Assembly (NCBI RefSeq): GCF_008704715.1
Contig: NZ_CP023689.1
Span: forward strand, 1,612,001-1,676,000
From: Streptomyces chartreusis
GTDB taxonomy: Bacteria; Actinomycetota; Actinomycetes; Streptomycetales; Streptomycetaceae
Reading direction: 5' to 3'
Length of the DNA stretch: 64,000 bases
The notes under the pieces are model-generated. The model did no database searches. It was given only the letters and a program-made list of their open reading frames with translations, and was not told where the DNA came from. The position numbers and the translations under genes were made by a program. Shown in pieces: positions 51,814 to 60,826 of the stretch; position 1 is the stretch's first letter; every line of letters starts with the position of its first letter.

Positions 51814-52782
51814 ATGCGTCGTCTGTCCGCCGGTCTCGCCGCCGGCGCCCTGCTGCTCGTCGGGACGGCCTGTGGCTCGTCCGACGGCGACTCGCCGGAC
51901 GCGGGAGCGTCCTCCGGCGGGATCACCACCGTCAAACTCGGCCTCATCCCGATCGTCGATGTCGCGCCGCTGTACCTCGGCCAGAAGAAGGGCTTCTTCG
52001 AGAAGCAGGGCCTGAAGCTGGAGTTCACGACCGCACAGGGCGGTGCGGCGATCGTGCCGGGTGTGGCGAGCGGTCAGTTCCAGTTCGGCTTCAGCAATGT
52101 GACGTCCCTGATGGTGGCTCAGTCCAACGGCGTCCCCGTGAAGGCCGTCGCCAACGGCATCGCGTCGACCGGCGTGCGGGGCAAGGACTTCAACGGCCTG
52201 ATGGTCAAGAAGGACAGCCCCGTGAAGTCGGCGAAGGAGCTGGAGGGCAAGAAGGTCGCCATCAACACCCTGAAGAACATCAACGAGACAGCCGTACGTC
52301 AGGCGGTCCGTCAGGCGGGCGGCGACCCGGACGAGGTGGAGCTGGTCGAGATGGCCTTCGACCAGATGCCGGCCGCCCTCGACCAGGGCCAGATCGACGC
52401 CGCGTGCGTGGTGGAGCCGGCGACCGCCACCATCCGCAGCCAGGGCGGCCGCGAGATCGCCTCACCGCTGATCGACGTCGCGCCCGAGCTCACCGTCGCG
52501 ATGTACTTCACCTCGACGCAGTACGCGCAGCAACACCCGGACGTGGTCAAGAAGTTCCAGGACGCCACCGCCGAGTCCCTCGCCTACGCCGAGGATCACC
52601 CGGACGAGGCACGGCAGATCGTCACCACGTACACCAAGATCCCGGCGTCGGTCCTTGAGCAGGTCGTCCTGCCGAAGTGGCCCGCCGAGGCGAACCGCCC
52701 CTCCATCGAGGCCCTCATGAAGCTCGGCGAGGAGGACGGACTGTTCAAGAAGACGCCCGACCTGGACGCGCTCCTGCCGTGA
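51814..52782 (+). CDS. ABC importer substrate-binding lipoprotein (SsuA/NMT1 type)
   Basis: 322 residues from ATG 51814 with AGGAGGA. Lipobox 'LLVGTACGSS'. Mature part has 'VKLGLIPIVDVAPLYLGQKKGFFEKQGLKLEF' and 'GQFQFGFSNVTSLMVAQSNGVPV' plus 'IDAACVVEPATATI', typical of the nitrate/taurine/aromatic-acid binding family. First gene of a four-gene importer divergent from IclR, beside the Rieske demethylase. Likely ligand an aromatic carboxylate or sulfonate. Confidence 0.92.
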   Translation: MRRLSAGLAAGALLLVGTACGSSDGDSPDAGASSGGITTVKLGLIPIVDVAPLYLGQKKGFFEKQGLKLEFTTAQGGAAIVPGVASGQFQFGFSNVTSLMVAQSNGVPVKAVANGIASTGVRGKDFNGLMVKKDSPVKSAKELEGKKVAINTLKNINETAVRQAVRQAGGDPDEVELVEMAFDQMPAALDQGQIDAACVVEPATATIRSQGGREIASPLIDVAPELTVAMYFTSTQYAQQHPDVVKKFQDATAESLAYAEDHPDEARQIVTTYTKIPASVLEQVVLPKWPAEANRPSIEALMKLGEEDGLFKKTPDLDALLP

Positions 52783-53555
52783 CTCCTGGCAGGAACGTCG
52801 CACTCGGTGCGGCCGGGCTCGCGGCCTTCCTCGCTCTGGGCGAGGCGGTGCCGCGGCTCGGCCTGGTCAAGGAGGCGTACTTCCCGCCGACCAGCAAGAT
52901 CGCCTCGGCCCTCGGCGACGAACTCTCCGACGACGCCTTCTGGCACGCGCTCGGCGACACGCTCACCGGCTGGGCGCTGGGCCTGGCCATCGCGGTCTGC
53001 GCCGGCGTCGCCGCGGGCGTCGTCGTCTCCGTGGTGCCGTATCTGCGCGCGGCGACGGCCTCCACGATCGAGTTCCTGCGCCCGATCCCGTCAGTGGCGC
53101 TCATCCCGCTCGCGGTGCTGCTGTACGGCACCGAACTGCGGTCGGTGCTCCTTCTCGTCGTCTACGCCTCCTTCTGGCAGGTGCTGATCCAGACCCTGTA
53201 CGGCGTCCAGGACGTCGACCCGGTCGCCGAGGAGACGGCGCGCTCGTACGGCCTCGGCACCTGGGCGCGCGTCCGCCATGTGCTGTGGCCGACCGCGCTG
53301 CCGTACGTCATGACCGGTGTGCGGCTGGCCGCCGCGGTGGCGCTGATCCTCGCGATCACCGCGGAACTTGTCATCGGCGCACCGGGGTTGGGGCAGCAGA
53401 TCGCGGTGGCGCAGACCTCGCAGGCGGTGCCTCAGATGTACGCGCTCATCGTGGTCGCGGGCCTGCTCGGGCTGATCATCAACGTCGGCGCGCGCACGGT
53501 GGAGCGGTGGGCGCTCGCCTGGCATCAGTCGGTGCGCGGGGAGGTGGCGGTGTGA
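52779..53555 (+). CDS. ABC importer permease 1 (SsuC type)
   Basis: 258 residues from GTG 52779 (GTGA overlap). About six membrane helices, with the ATPase-contact loop 'EETARSYGLGTWARVRHVLWPTALPYVMTGVRLA'. Nitrate/sulfonate/taurine subfamily. A second, non-identical permease follows with another GTGA overlap, so the importer core is a heterodimer. Confidence 0.9.
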   Translation: MTPGRNVALGAAGLAAFLALGEAVPRLGLVKEAYFPPTSKIASALGDELSDDAFWHALGDTLTGWALGLAIAVCAGVAAGVVVSVVPYLRAATASTIEFLRPIPSVALIPLAVLLYGTELRSVLLLVVYASFWQVLIQTLYGVQDVDPVAEETARSYGLGTWARVRHVLWPTALPYVMTGVRLAAAVALILAITAELVIGAPGLGQQIAVAQTSQAVPQMYALIVVAGLLGLIINVGARTVERWALAWHQSVRGEVAV

Positions 53556-54331
53556 TCGCGCGGCTGCTGCTCAAGTCTCTGTTCGTCATCGCGCTGCCCG
53601 TCGTCCTGGTCGTCGTGTGGTGGGCGGCGTCGGCCGGCAGCACGGACCCGTTCTGGCCGCCGCTGCGGACGATCGTGGAGACCTTCCCGGACGTCTGGAC
53701 GGCCGACCGGCTGCGCACCGATGTCGTACCGAGCCTGCTGCGGCTCCTCGCGGGCTATGCGCTCGCAGCCCTCGTCGGTGTCGCGCTCGGCACGGTCATC
53801 GGCTCCTACCGGGCGGTGCGCGCGGTGTGCGAGCCGGTCCTGGAGTTCCTGCGGGCGGTGCCGCCGCCCGTGCTTGTCCCGGTGATCATGCTGTTCGCCG
53901 GCATCGGCGACACCATGAAGATCGTCGTGATCGCGAGCGGCTGCGTGTGGCCCGTCCTGCTCAACACCGTGGAGGGGGTGCGCGCGGTCGACTCGGTGAT
54001 GCTGGAGACGGCCCGTTCCTACGGCCTCTCGGGCCTCGCCCGGCTGCGGCATCTGGTGCTGCCCTCGGCGAGCCCGCAGATCTTCGCCGGGCTGCGCCAG
54101 GCGCTGTCGATCGGCATCATCCTGATGGTCATCAGCGAGATGTTCGCCGCGAACAACGGCATCGGCTTCACCGTCGTCCAGTTCCAGCGCAGCTTCGCGA
54201 TCCCCGACATGTGGACCGGGATCCTGGTCCTCGGTCTGCTCGGCTTCCTGCTCTCCGTCGTGTTCCAGCTGGTCGAGCGCCGGGTGCTCGGCTGGTACCA
54301 CGGTCTGCGCGCGACCACCCGGCGGTCCTGA
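53552..54331 (+). CDS. ABC importer permease 2 (SsuC type)
   Basis: 259 residues from GTG 53552. Membrane helices and the loop 'META/LETARSYGLSGLARLRHLVLPSASPQIFAGLRQALSIG' mirror the first permease. Having two distinct permeases in an SsuABC-type cassette is less common than a homodimer. Followed directly by the ATPase gene. Confidence 0.9.
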   Translation: MIARLLLKSLFVIALPVVLVVVWWAASAGSTDPFWPPLRTIVETFPDVWTADRLRTDVVPSLLRLLAGYALAALVGVALGTVIGSYRAVRAVCEPVLEFLRAVPPPVLVPVIMLFAGIGDTMKIVVIASGCVWPVLLNTVEGVRAVDSVMLETARSYGLSGLARLRHLVLPSASPQIFAGLRQALSIGIILMVISEMFAANNGIGFTVVQFQRSFAIPDMWTGILVLGLLGFLLSVVFQLVERRVLGWYHGLRATTRRS

Positions 54332-54355
54332 GTGAACACCGTGAAGGGGAGGGTC

Positions 54356-55168
54356 ATGCTCGACGTACGCGCCCTGAAGAAGGTCTACGAGGGTTCCGGG
54401 CGGCGTGTGGAGGCGGTGCGCGACCTCACCTTCACCGTGGACGCCGGGGAGCTGGTCTGTCTCGTCGGGCCGTCGGGCTGCGGGAAGACGACCCTGCTGA
54501 AGTGCATGGGCGGACTACTGTCGCCGACGGGCGGCGAGGTGCTCCTGGAGGGGCGCCGGGTGAGCGGCCCGCCGCCCGGGATGGCGTTCGTGTTCCAGGA
54601 GTACGGGCGCAGCCTCTTCCCCTGGATGCGGGTCGGCGAGAACGTCGAACTGCCGCTGAAGCAGAAGGACTTGGGCAAGGCGCGGCGTCGGGAGCTGGTG
54701 CGTGACGCGCTGGAGTCGGTGGGGCTGGCGGACGCCGTGGGGGCGTATCCGTGGCAGCTCTCGGGCGGGATGCAGCAGCGCGTCGCCATCGCCCGCGCGC
54801 TGGCGTACGAGCCCCGGGTGCTGCTGATGGACGAGCCGTTCGCGGCGGTCGACGCGCAGACGCGCGCCGACCTGGAGGACCTGGTGCGGGGGCTGTGGCG
54901 GGAGCGCGGCATCACGATCCTGTTCGTCACCCATGACATCGACGAGGCCGTGTACCTGGGTGAGCGGGTGATCGTGCTGTCCGCCTCCCCCACTGTCGTA
55001 CGGGAGCAGCTGAAGGTCGATCTGCCCGCCGAGCGCGACCAGTTGCACACCCGCGTGGACCCGCGCTTCGCCGAGCTGCGGACCCATGTGTACGAGCAGA
55101 TCCAGGCGGCGAAGCGCGGGGGCGTGCAGGACGCGGTCACGAAGTCGGATACGCCTCCACCTCACTGA
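54356..55168 (+). CDS. ABC importer ATPase (SsuB type)
   Basis: 270 residues from ATG 54356 (GGGGAGGG upstream); GTG 54332, abutting the previous stop, would add 8 residues. Walker A 'GPSGCGKTTLL', signature 'LSGGMQQRVAIARAL', Walker B 'VLLMDEPFAAVD', H-loop 'FVTHDIDEAV'. Powers the importer. Its 3' end overlaps the convergent glycosidase gene by 32 bp. Confidence 0.92.
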   Translation: MLDVRALKKVYEGSGRRVEAVRDLTFTVDAGELVCLVGPSGCGKTTLLKCMGGLLSPTGGEVLLEGRRVSGPPPGMAFVFQEYGRSLFPWMRVGENVELPLKQKDLGKARRRELVRDALESVGLADAVGAYPWQLSGGMQQRVAIARALAYEPRVLLMDEPFAAVDAQTRADLEDLVRGLWRERGITILFVTHDIDEAVYLGERVIVLSASPTVVREQLKVDLPAERDQLHTRVDPRFAELRTHVYEQIQAAKRGGVQDAVTKSDTPPPH

Positions 55169-57308
55169 ACTGGCCAGCCGGCCAGCCGGTGTTGGCACTC
55201 ACCGACAGCCGCAGATGGCGCAGGGCGGTGCCGCCGGGCAGGGCGACGGTGACCGTGTTGCCGGTGGCCGGGTCGAAGCGGTAGCCGGTGGCGCCGACGA
55301 CGGTGGAGAAGTTCGAGCCGTCGGTACTGCCCAGCACCGTGACGGTCTGGGTGCGGGCGCCCCACGCCGAGGACGGCGGCAGCTTGAGCACCAGACGGCG
55401 TACCGCCTCGCTGGAGCCGAGGTCGATGGTCAGGGACTGCGGGAAGGCGTTGTTGCCGGACTCCCAGTAGCTGTTGGCATCGCCGTCGACCGCCTTGCCG
55501 GGCGTGTAGACGTCCTGGGAGCCGGTGGCGGTGGCCGGGCGGCCCTTGGCGAGGTTGCGTGCCGGGTCCGGGTCGGGGTTGCTCTGCCCGGGCTGCGGCC
55601 AGGTCGAGCAGTCGGACCAGGTGCTGCTCCAGCCGGAGTTGCCGCCGCCGTCGGTGAGGGTGAAGGGGCCCGAGTTTGCAGGGTAGGGGCAGTTGTAGAC
55701 GCCCGCGGCGCCGACGCCGGTGGCCGTGACGTTGCGGAAGGTGGCGGCGCCCTGGGTCTCGGCCTGGACGACGACCGTGCCGGTGTTGCGGACGGTGGCG
55801 CCGTCGACGGTGACGTTCCTGGCCGCGAGGCCCCGTCCACCGCCGGATACGAACTCGAAGGCGCTGTACGGACTGTCGGTGATCGTCGTGTTGGTGATCT
55901 TCACCTGCGCCTCGATGGCGCTGTCGTAGGAGTCGACGCGCAGGGCGCCCATCGGGTGGTTCCAGTTGGGGTTCATCGCGCCCGTGCGGACGAGCGTGTT
56001 GCCGTCGACCGTGATGGTGCCGGACAGCGGGTGGAAGGGGTCCATGAACTTCTGGTTGGAGATCGCGATGCCGCTGCCGAGGGCGTTGGTGTCGGAGATC
56101 AGGTTGTTCCTGACGGTGATGTCGGTGCCGCCGTAGATCGCGATGCCGTTGGCGAGGTTCGGCTGGGTGATGGTGTTGCTCTCGAAGCTGCTGCTGACGT
56201 CCGGCGCGTTCAGCGACCACATGGCGAGCGCGTCGTCGCCCTGGTTGCGCAGGAAGTTGCCCCGGACCTTCACGCCGCGCGCGTTGCCGTTGAGGTTGAG
56301 GCCGTCGGCGGTCATGTCGAGGAAGCGGTTGTTCTCGACGACGAGGTTGTCGTTGTTGCCCATCAGCCAGAGGCCGACCTTGAGGTGCTGGAGCCACATC
56401 CCGGAGACGGAACTGTTCGGTCCCAGCGAGCCGTTGACGAAGTTGTCGGGGTTGGAGTCCACCCGCTCGGTGACCTCGCCGATGACCGCGAAGTCCTTGA
56501 TGTGGACGCCGCCCGACGAGCTCGACTGGTCGATGAAGCGCGAGCTGCGCACGACCGAGTGCCAGCTTCCCGCGCCCTGGAGGGTGACGTTCTGGACGCC
56601 GCTGAGGGAGGACGTCAGCCGGTACTCCCCCGGCGGGATCCACACGACACCGCCCTGCGCCGAGGCGATGGCGTCCCGGAAGGCCTGAGTCGAGTCGCCC
56701 TGGCCGCTGGGGTCGGCGCCCTTGGACGTCACCGACACCGACCCGGCGGGCTGGCTCGCCGCCCCCGCGACCTGCTCGAAGTCGGCGACGTCGACGGTGA
56801 CCTGGGCGTTCGTCGCCTCCAGGGCCACCTTGTCGCCGGCCTGCACGTTCTGCCCGAGCAGCAGCCTGGCGTTGTCGTAGAAGTGATGGGTCCTGGCCCC
56901 CGCGATCCAGCCGGTGTCGACGTAGGAGTACTTGGAGGTGACGGCGATGGTCTTCGCGAGCCTGGTGCCGTTGACGTACACGTTCAGTGAGCCGCTCTGG
57001 CCGTCGGGGACGCTGTAGGCGACGTTGAGGGCGTTGGCCGCGCGCGGCGCGGTGAACTCGACGCGCTGCCCGGAGTTCAGGCGTACGGCCTGGCGCCCGG
57101 AGGCCTCCGAGGCGAGGGTGCCCTGCGTGTGGTCGGGGCCGATCTTCGTGCCGGTGGTGGTCGCCGACTCGGCCTCGACCGATGTGAACGGCAGGGTGGC
57201 CCCGGCCGCTGCCCGGGCGGTGGGCGCCATCGCGGTGAGGAGGCCTGCGGCGAGGGCGACCGTCATCGCTGTTGGCATGAGCCTGACAGTCTTGCGCGGG
57301 TACTGCAT
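55137..57308 (-). CDS. Secreted right-handed beta-helix glycosidase (GH87-like) with CBM
   Basis: 723 residues. Signal peptide to ~33. N-terminal CBM6/35-like module (~40-185, 'TSVEAESATTTGTKIGPD...LNVYVNGTRL'), then a pectate-lyase/GH28-like beta-helix with 'TADGLNLNGNARGVKVRGNFLRNQGDDALAMWS', where the Asp pair resembles the catalytic Asps of GH87/GH49 alpha-glucanases, then a Cys-pair spacer and a C-terminal F5/8 discoidin domain (~590-720). Linked downstream to an alpha-glucosidase and ABC sugar importer, which favours alpha-1,3-glucan/mycodextran cleavage over pectin. GH55-type or other beta-helix activity cannot be excluded. Confidence 0.85.
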   Translation of the reverse strand: MQYPRKTVRLMPTAMTVALAAGLLTAMAPTARAAAGATLPFTSVEAESATTTGTKIGPDHTQGTLASEASGRQAVRLNSGQRVEFTAPRAANALNVAYSVPDGQSGSLNVYVNGTRLAKTIAVTSKYSYVDTGWIAGARTHHFYDNARLLLGQNVQAGDKVALEATNAQVTVDVADFEQVAGAASQPAGSVSVTSKGADPSGQGDSTQAFRDAIASAQGGVVWIPPGEYRLTSSLSGVQNVTLQGAGSWHSVVRSSRFIDQSSSSGGVHIKDFAVIGEVTERVDSNPDNFVNGSLGPNSSVSGMWLQHLKVGLWLMGNNDNLVVENNRFLDMTADGLNLNGNARGVKVRGNFLRNQGDDALAMWSLNAPDVSSSFESNTITQPNLANGIAIYGGTDITVRNNLISDTNALGSGIAISNQKFMDPFHPLSGTITVDGNTLVRTGAMNPNWNHPMGALRVDSYDSAIEAQVKITNTTITDSPYSAFEFVSGGGRGLAARNVTVDGATVRNTGTVVVQAETQGAATFRNVTATGVGAAGVYNCPYPANSGPFTLTDGGGNSGWSSTWSDCSTWPQPGQSNPDPDPARNLAKGRPATATGSQDVYTPGKAVDGDANSYWESGNNAFPQSLTIDLGSSEAVRRLVLKLPPSSAWGARTQTVTVLGSTDGSNFSTVVGATGYRFDPATGNTVTVALPGGTALRHLRLSVSANTGWPAGQFSEVEAYPTS

Positions 57309-57353
57309 GTGCCGATCCCTTCGTGTGGGGGTGCGGGGACAGCGGGTCCGCGG

Positions 57354-58955
57354 TCAGGCGCGCAGCCAGGCCGCGGTGTCCTTCGGCAGCCGGCCGTGGG
57401 GGTCCAAGGGGCCGCTGGCGAGGAGGAGTTCGGTGTGGTCGGGCAGGTCGGCGGGCGCGTCGGCGAGGTTCACCACGCAGGTCACGCCCGGCGCGCGGGT
57501 GAAGGCGAGCACGCCCTCGGGCGCCGGCAGCCAGGTGAGGGGGCCGTCGCCGAACTCCGGGCGCAGCGCGATCGCCCGGCGGTAGAGGCCGAGCATCGAG
57601 CCGGGGTCGGCGGCCTGCCGGTCGGCGGCGTACGCGGCCCAGCCGGCGGGCTGCGGCAGCCAGGGTTCCTCCCGCGAACCGAATCCGGCGTGCGGTTCTC
57701 CCGCCGCCCACGGCAGCGGCACCCGGCAGCCGTCCCTGCCCGGGTCGGTGCCGCCGGAGCGGCCGTGCATCGGGTCCTCGATGCGGTCGAGGGGGATGTC
57801 GGCCTCGGGCAGGCCGAGTTCCTCGCCCTGGTAGACGTAGACGGCTCCGGGCAGGGCGAGCGAGAGCAGCGCGGCCGCCCGTGCGCGCCGGGTGCCGAGG
57901 GCCAGGTCGGTCGGGGTGCCGAAGGCCTTCGCCGCGAAGTCGAAGCCGGTGTCGGTGCGGCCGTAGCGGGTGACCGTGCGGGTGACGTCGTGGTTGCACA
58001 GCACCCAGGTGGCGGGGGCGCCGACGGGCGCGTGCTCGGCGAGGGTCGTGTCGATGGACGCCCGCAGCCGCTCGGCGTCCCAGGGGCAGGACAGGAACGC
58101 GAAGTTGAACGCCGTGTGCAGCTCGTCGGGGCGCAGGTAGCGGGCGAAGCGCTCGGTGTCGGGCAGCCAGACCTCGCCGACGAAGACGCCGTCGTAGTCG
58201 TCGGCGACGGTCCGCCAGGAGCGGTAGATGTCGTGGAGTTCGTCGCGGTCGACGAAGGGGTGCGGGTGGGGGTCGTCGGCGAGGTCGGTGAGCGCGGGGT
58301 CCTTGGCGAGCAGCGCGGCCGAGTCGATGCGGACGCCGGCCACGCCCCGCTCGAACCAGAAGCGCAGGATGTCCTCGTGCTCCTGGCGGACCACGGGGTG
58401 GGCCCAGTTGAGGTCGGGCTGCTCGGGCGTGAACAGGTGGAGGTACCACTCGCCGTCCGGCAGGCGGGTCCACACGGGTTCGGTGGAGCCGACGAACTGC
58501 GACGGCCAGTCGTTGGGCGGGAGGTCGCCGTCCGGGCCGCGTCCGGGCCGGAAGTGGAACAGCTCGCGCTCCGGGCTGCCGGGTCCGGCTGCGAGCGCGG
58601 CCCGGAACCAGGCGTGTTGGTGGGAGACGTGGTTGGGCACGATGTCGACGATCGTGCGGATGCCCAGCTCGCCCGCCTCGGCGATGAGTTTCTCCGCCTC
58701 GGCGAGGGTGCCGAACGCCGGGTCGATCGCGCGGTAGTCGGCGACGTCGTAGCCGCCGTCCTTCAGCGGTGAGACGTACCAGGGCGTGAACCACAGGGCG
58801 TCCACACCGAGTTCGGCGAGATACGGCAGCCGGGCGCGGACGCCCGCGAGGTCGCCGGTGCCGTCGCCGTCGCCGTCCGCGAAGCTGCGGACGTAGACCT
58901 GGTAGATGACGGCGGAGCGCCACCACTGTGCGGCGGCATGACGGGACTGTGCCAC
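57354..58955 (-). CDS. GH13 alpha-glucosidase
   Basis: 533 residues. GH13 motifs: 'DIVPNHV' (D104, H109), 'GVAGVRIDSAALL' (nucleophile D211), 'GVFVGEVWLPD' (acid/base E261), 'VLCNHDVTR' (H322, D323), 'PGAVYVYQGEELGL'. No signal peptide, so intracellular: it would cleave imported alpha-linked oligosaccharides. Typical partner of the AglEFG/MalEFG-type importer encoded just upstream. Confidence 0.95.
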   Translation of the reverse strand: MAQSRHAAAQWWRSAVIYQVYVRSFADGDGDGTGDLAGVRARLPYLAELGVDALWFTPWYVSPLKDGGYDVADYRAIDPAFGTLAEAEKLIAEAGELGIRTIVDIVPNHVSHQHAWFRAALAAGPGSPERELFHFRPGRGPDGDLPPNDWPSQFVGSTEPVWTRLPDGEWYLHLFTPEQPDLNWAHPVVRQEHEDILRFWFERGVAGVRIDSAALLAKDPALTDLADDPHPHPFVDRDELHDIYRSWRTVADDYDGVFVGEVWLPDTERFARYLRPDELHTAFNFAFLSCPWDAERLRASIDTTLAEHAPVGAPATWVLCNHDVTRTVTRYGRTDTGFDFAAKAFGTPTDLALGTRRARAAALLSLALPGAVYVYQGEELGLPEADIPLDRIEDPMHGRSGGTDPGRDGCRVPLPWAAGEPHAGFGSREEPWLPQPAGWAAYAADRQAADPGSMLGLYRRAIALRPEFGDGPLTWLPAPEGVLAFTRAPGVTCVVNLADAPADLPDHTELLLASGPLDPHGRLPKDTAAWLRA

Positions 58956-59006
58956 GGTGCGGCCCTTTCTGTCGGAAGGAGGAGGGCAGGCGGTGGGAGG
59001 AGGGCG

Positions 59007-59867
59007 TCAGCCCTTGGTGCTGCCCGCGCCGATCCCGGCGATGATGTGCCGCTGGAAGACCAGGAACATGGCGACCATGGGGATGCTGGCGATCACCATC
59101 GCGGCGATGAGCACGGTCAGCTGGATGTTCTGCGACAGCTGGACGAGCGCCACGCTGATCGGCTGCTTGTCGGTGTCGGAGAAGACCATCAGCGGCCAGA
59201 GGAAGTCCTGCCAGACGGCCACCAGGGCGAAGATCGAGACCACGCCGAGGACCGGCCGGGACATCGGCAGCACGATCGACCACAGAGTGCGCAGCTTCCC
59301 GGCGCCGTCAATCTCGGCGGCCTCCAGGACATCGCGCGGGAGCTGGTCGAAGAACCGCTTCAGCAGATAGAGGTTGAAGGCGTTGGCGACGGCCGGCAGC
59401 CAGATGGCGAGCGGGTCGTTGAGCAGCCCCAGATCCGCCACGGTCAGGTACTTCGGTACGACAAGCGCCTGGGCCGGGACCATCAGGGTGGCGAGGATGC
59501 CGCCGAGGACCACCTTGCCGAACACGGGCCGCAGCTTGGACAGCGCGTAGGCGGCGGCCGTGCAGAACACGATCTGGAACAGCCAGGCGCCGGCGGCCTG
59601 GACGACCGTGTTCCAGAGGTGGCTGGGCAGTTGCATCAGGTCCCAGGCGTCGGTGTACCCGCTGAGGTGCCACTGCTCCGGCACGAGCGTGGGCGGGGTC
59701 CGCACCACCTCGTCCGGCGACTTCATCGCGCCCGTCACCATCCAGTACACGGGGAAGAGGAAGGCGAGCGTGAACAGCAGGACGGTGCCGGTGAAGACGG
59801 ACCAGTAGACGGCTCTGCCGCGCGGGCGGGCCAGGGCCGCAGGGGAGAGAAGCGTCCGGGTGCTCAT
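59007..59867 (-). CDS. ABC sugar importer permease (MalG type)
   Basis: 286 residues from ATG 59867. Six membrane helices; 'LFPVYWMVTGAMKSPDEV', EAA loop 'LEAAEIDGAGKLRTLWSIVLPMSRPVLG', 'AVWQDFLWPLMVF'. Carbohydrate uptake type 1. Overlaps the upstream permease by ATGA. Confidence 0.93.
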   Translation of the reverse strand: MSTRTLLSPAALARPRGRAVYWSVFTGTVLLFTLAFLFPVYWMVTGAMKSPDEVVRTPPTLVPEQWHLSGYTDAWDLMQLPSHLWNTVVQAAGAWLFQIVFCTAAAYALSKLRPVFGKVVLGGILATLMVPAQALVVPKYLTVADLGLLNDPLAIWLPAVANAFNLYLLKRFFDQLPRDVLEAAEIDGAGKLRTLWSIVLPMSRPVLGVVSIFALVAVWQDFLWPLMVFSDTDKQPISVALVQLSQNIQLTVLIAAMVIASIPMVAMFLVFQRHIIAGIGAGSTKG

Positions 59868-60820
59868 GCGTCCGCCCCTTCGCTGCGCGTCAGACGCAGA
59901 TATACGGCGGAGAAGGCGCCCAGGAGCACGAGCAGCATGACGCTGAGGGCGCAGGCGCCGCCGAAGTCGTTGTAGAGGAAGGCGTACTTGTAGATCAGGT
60001 ACAGGACGGTGACCGTGGCGTTCTCCGGGCCGCCGCCCGTGATCACGAACGGTTCGGTGAAGACCTGCATCGTGGCGATGATCTGAAGGAGCATCAGCAT
60101 CAGGATCACGAACCGGGTCTGCGGGATCGTGACGTGCCGGATGCGCTGGAGGAGGTTCGCGCCGTCGAGCTCGGCCGCCTCGTACAGCTCGCCCGGGATG
60201 GACTGGAGCGCCGCGAGGTAGATGAGCACGGTGCCGCCCATGTTGGCCCAGGTCGCCACGATCACGAGGGACACCAGCGCGGTGTCGGCGCCGTTGGACC
60301 AGTTCGACGTGGGCAGGTGCAGGAACCGCAGCGCCTCGTTGGCGAGGCCGGCGCCGGGGTCGTAGAACCACTTCCACAGCAGGGCGCTGACCACCGGCGG
60401 GATCATCACCGGCAGATAGACCACGACCCGGAAGAACGCCTTGGCGTGCCGCAACTCGTTGAGGACCAGGGCGAGTACGAAGGGGATCGCGAAGCCGATC
60501 AGCAGGGCGAGCAGCGTGAAGGTGAGGGTGTTGCGCCAGGCCGCAGCGAACTCCGGGTCGGCGAAGACGCGGGTGAAGTTGGCGGTGCCGACCCACTCGG
60601 GGTCGCTGCCCGGCGTGTACTTCTGGAAGGCGATCACGACGGCGCGGATCGCCGGGTACCAGGAGAACAGGGCGAAGCAGACGAGGCCGCCGAGGAGGAA
60701 GCCGTAGGCGCGGGCTTGGTCGGCGAGGCGGCGCCGCCTCCGGTCCCCTGCCGGGGGCGGCGCCTGCATCGGGTGGACCGCGACCTTCGCGACGGTCCGT
60801 CGCTGAGCCGTCTTGGTCAT
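59864..60820 (-). CDS. ABC sugar importer permease (MalF type)
   Basis: 318 residues. Basic cytoplasmic start 'GDRRRRRLADQARAYG', six helices, EAA loop 'YEAAELDGANLLQRIRHVTIPQTRFVI'. Forms the heterodimeric channel with the MalG-type permease. No dedicated ATPase in the cluster; Streptomyces sugar importers usually share the MsiK ATPase encoded elsewhere. Confidence 0.93.
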   Translation of the reverse strand: MTKTAQRRTVAKVAVHPMQAPPPAGDRRRRRLADQARAYGFLLGGLVCFALFSWYPAIRAVVIAFQKYTPGSDPEWVGTANFTRVFADPEFAAAWRNTLTFTLLALLIGFAIPFVLALVLNELRHAKAFFRVVVYLPVMIPPVVSALLWKWFYDPGAGLANEALRFLHLPTSNWSNGADTALVSLVIVATWANMGGTVLIYLAALQSIPGELYEAAELDGANLLQRIRHVTIPQTRFVILMLMLLQIIATMQVFTEPFVITGGGPENATVTVLYLIYKYAFLYNDFGGACALSVMLLVLLGAFSAVYLRLTRSEGADA

Positions 60821-60826
60821 GGACCG

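Noticed and set aside
55162..59283. 1373-codon minus-strand open frame
   Set aside because: A frame-shifted shadow spanning the beta-helix enzyme and the GH13 gene; Arg/Pro-rich and without motifs, while the two real genes show clear family motifs in other frames.
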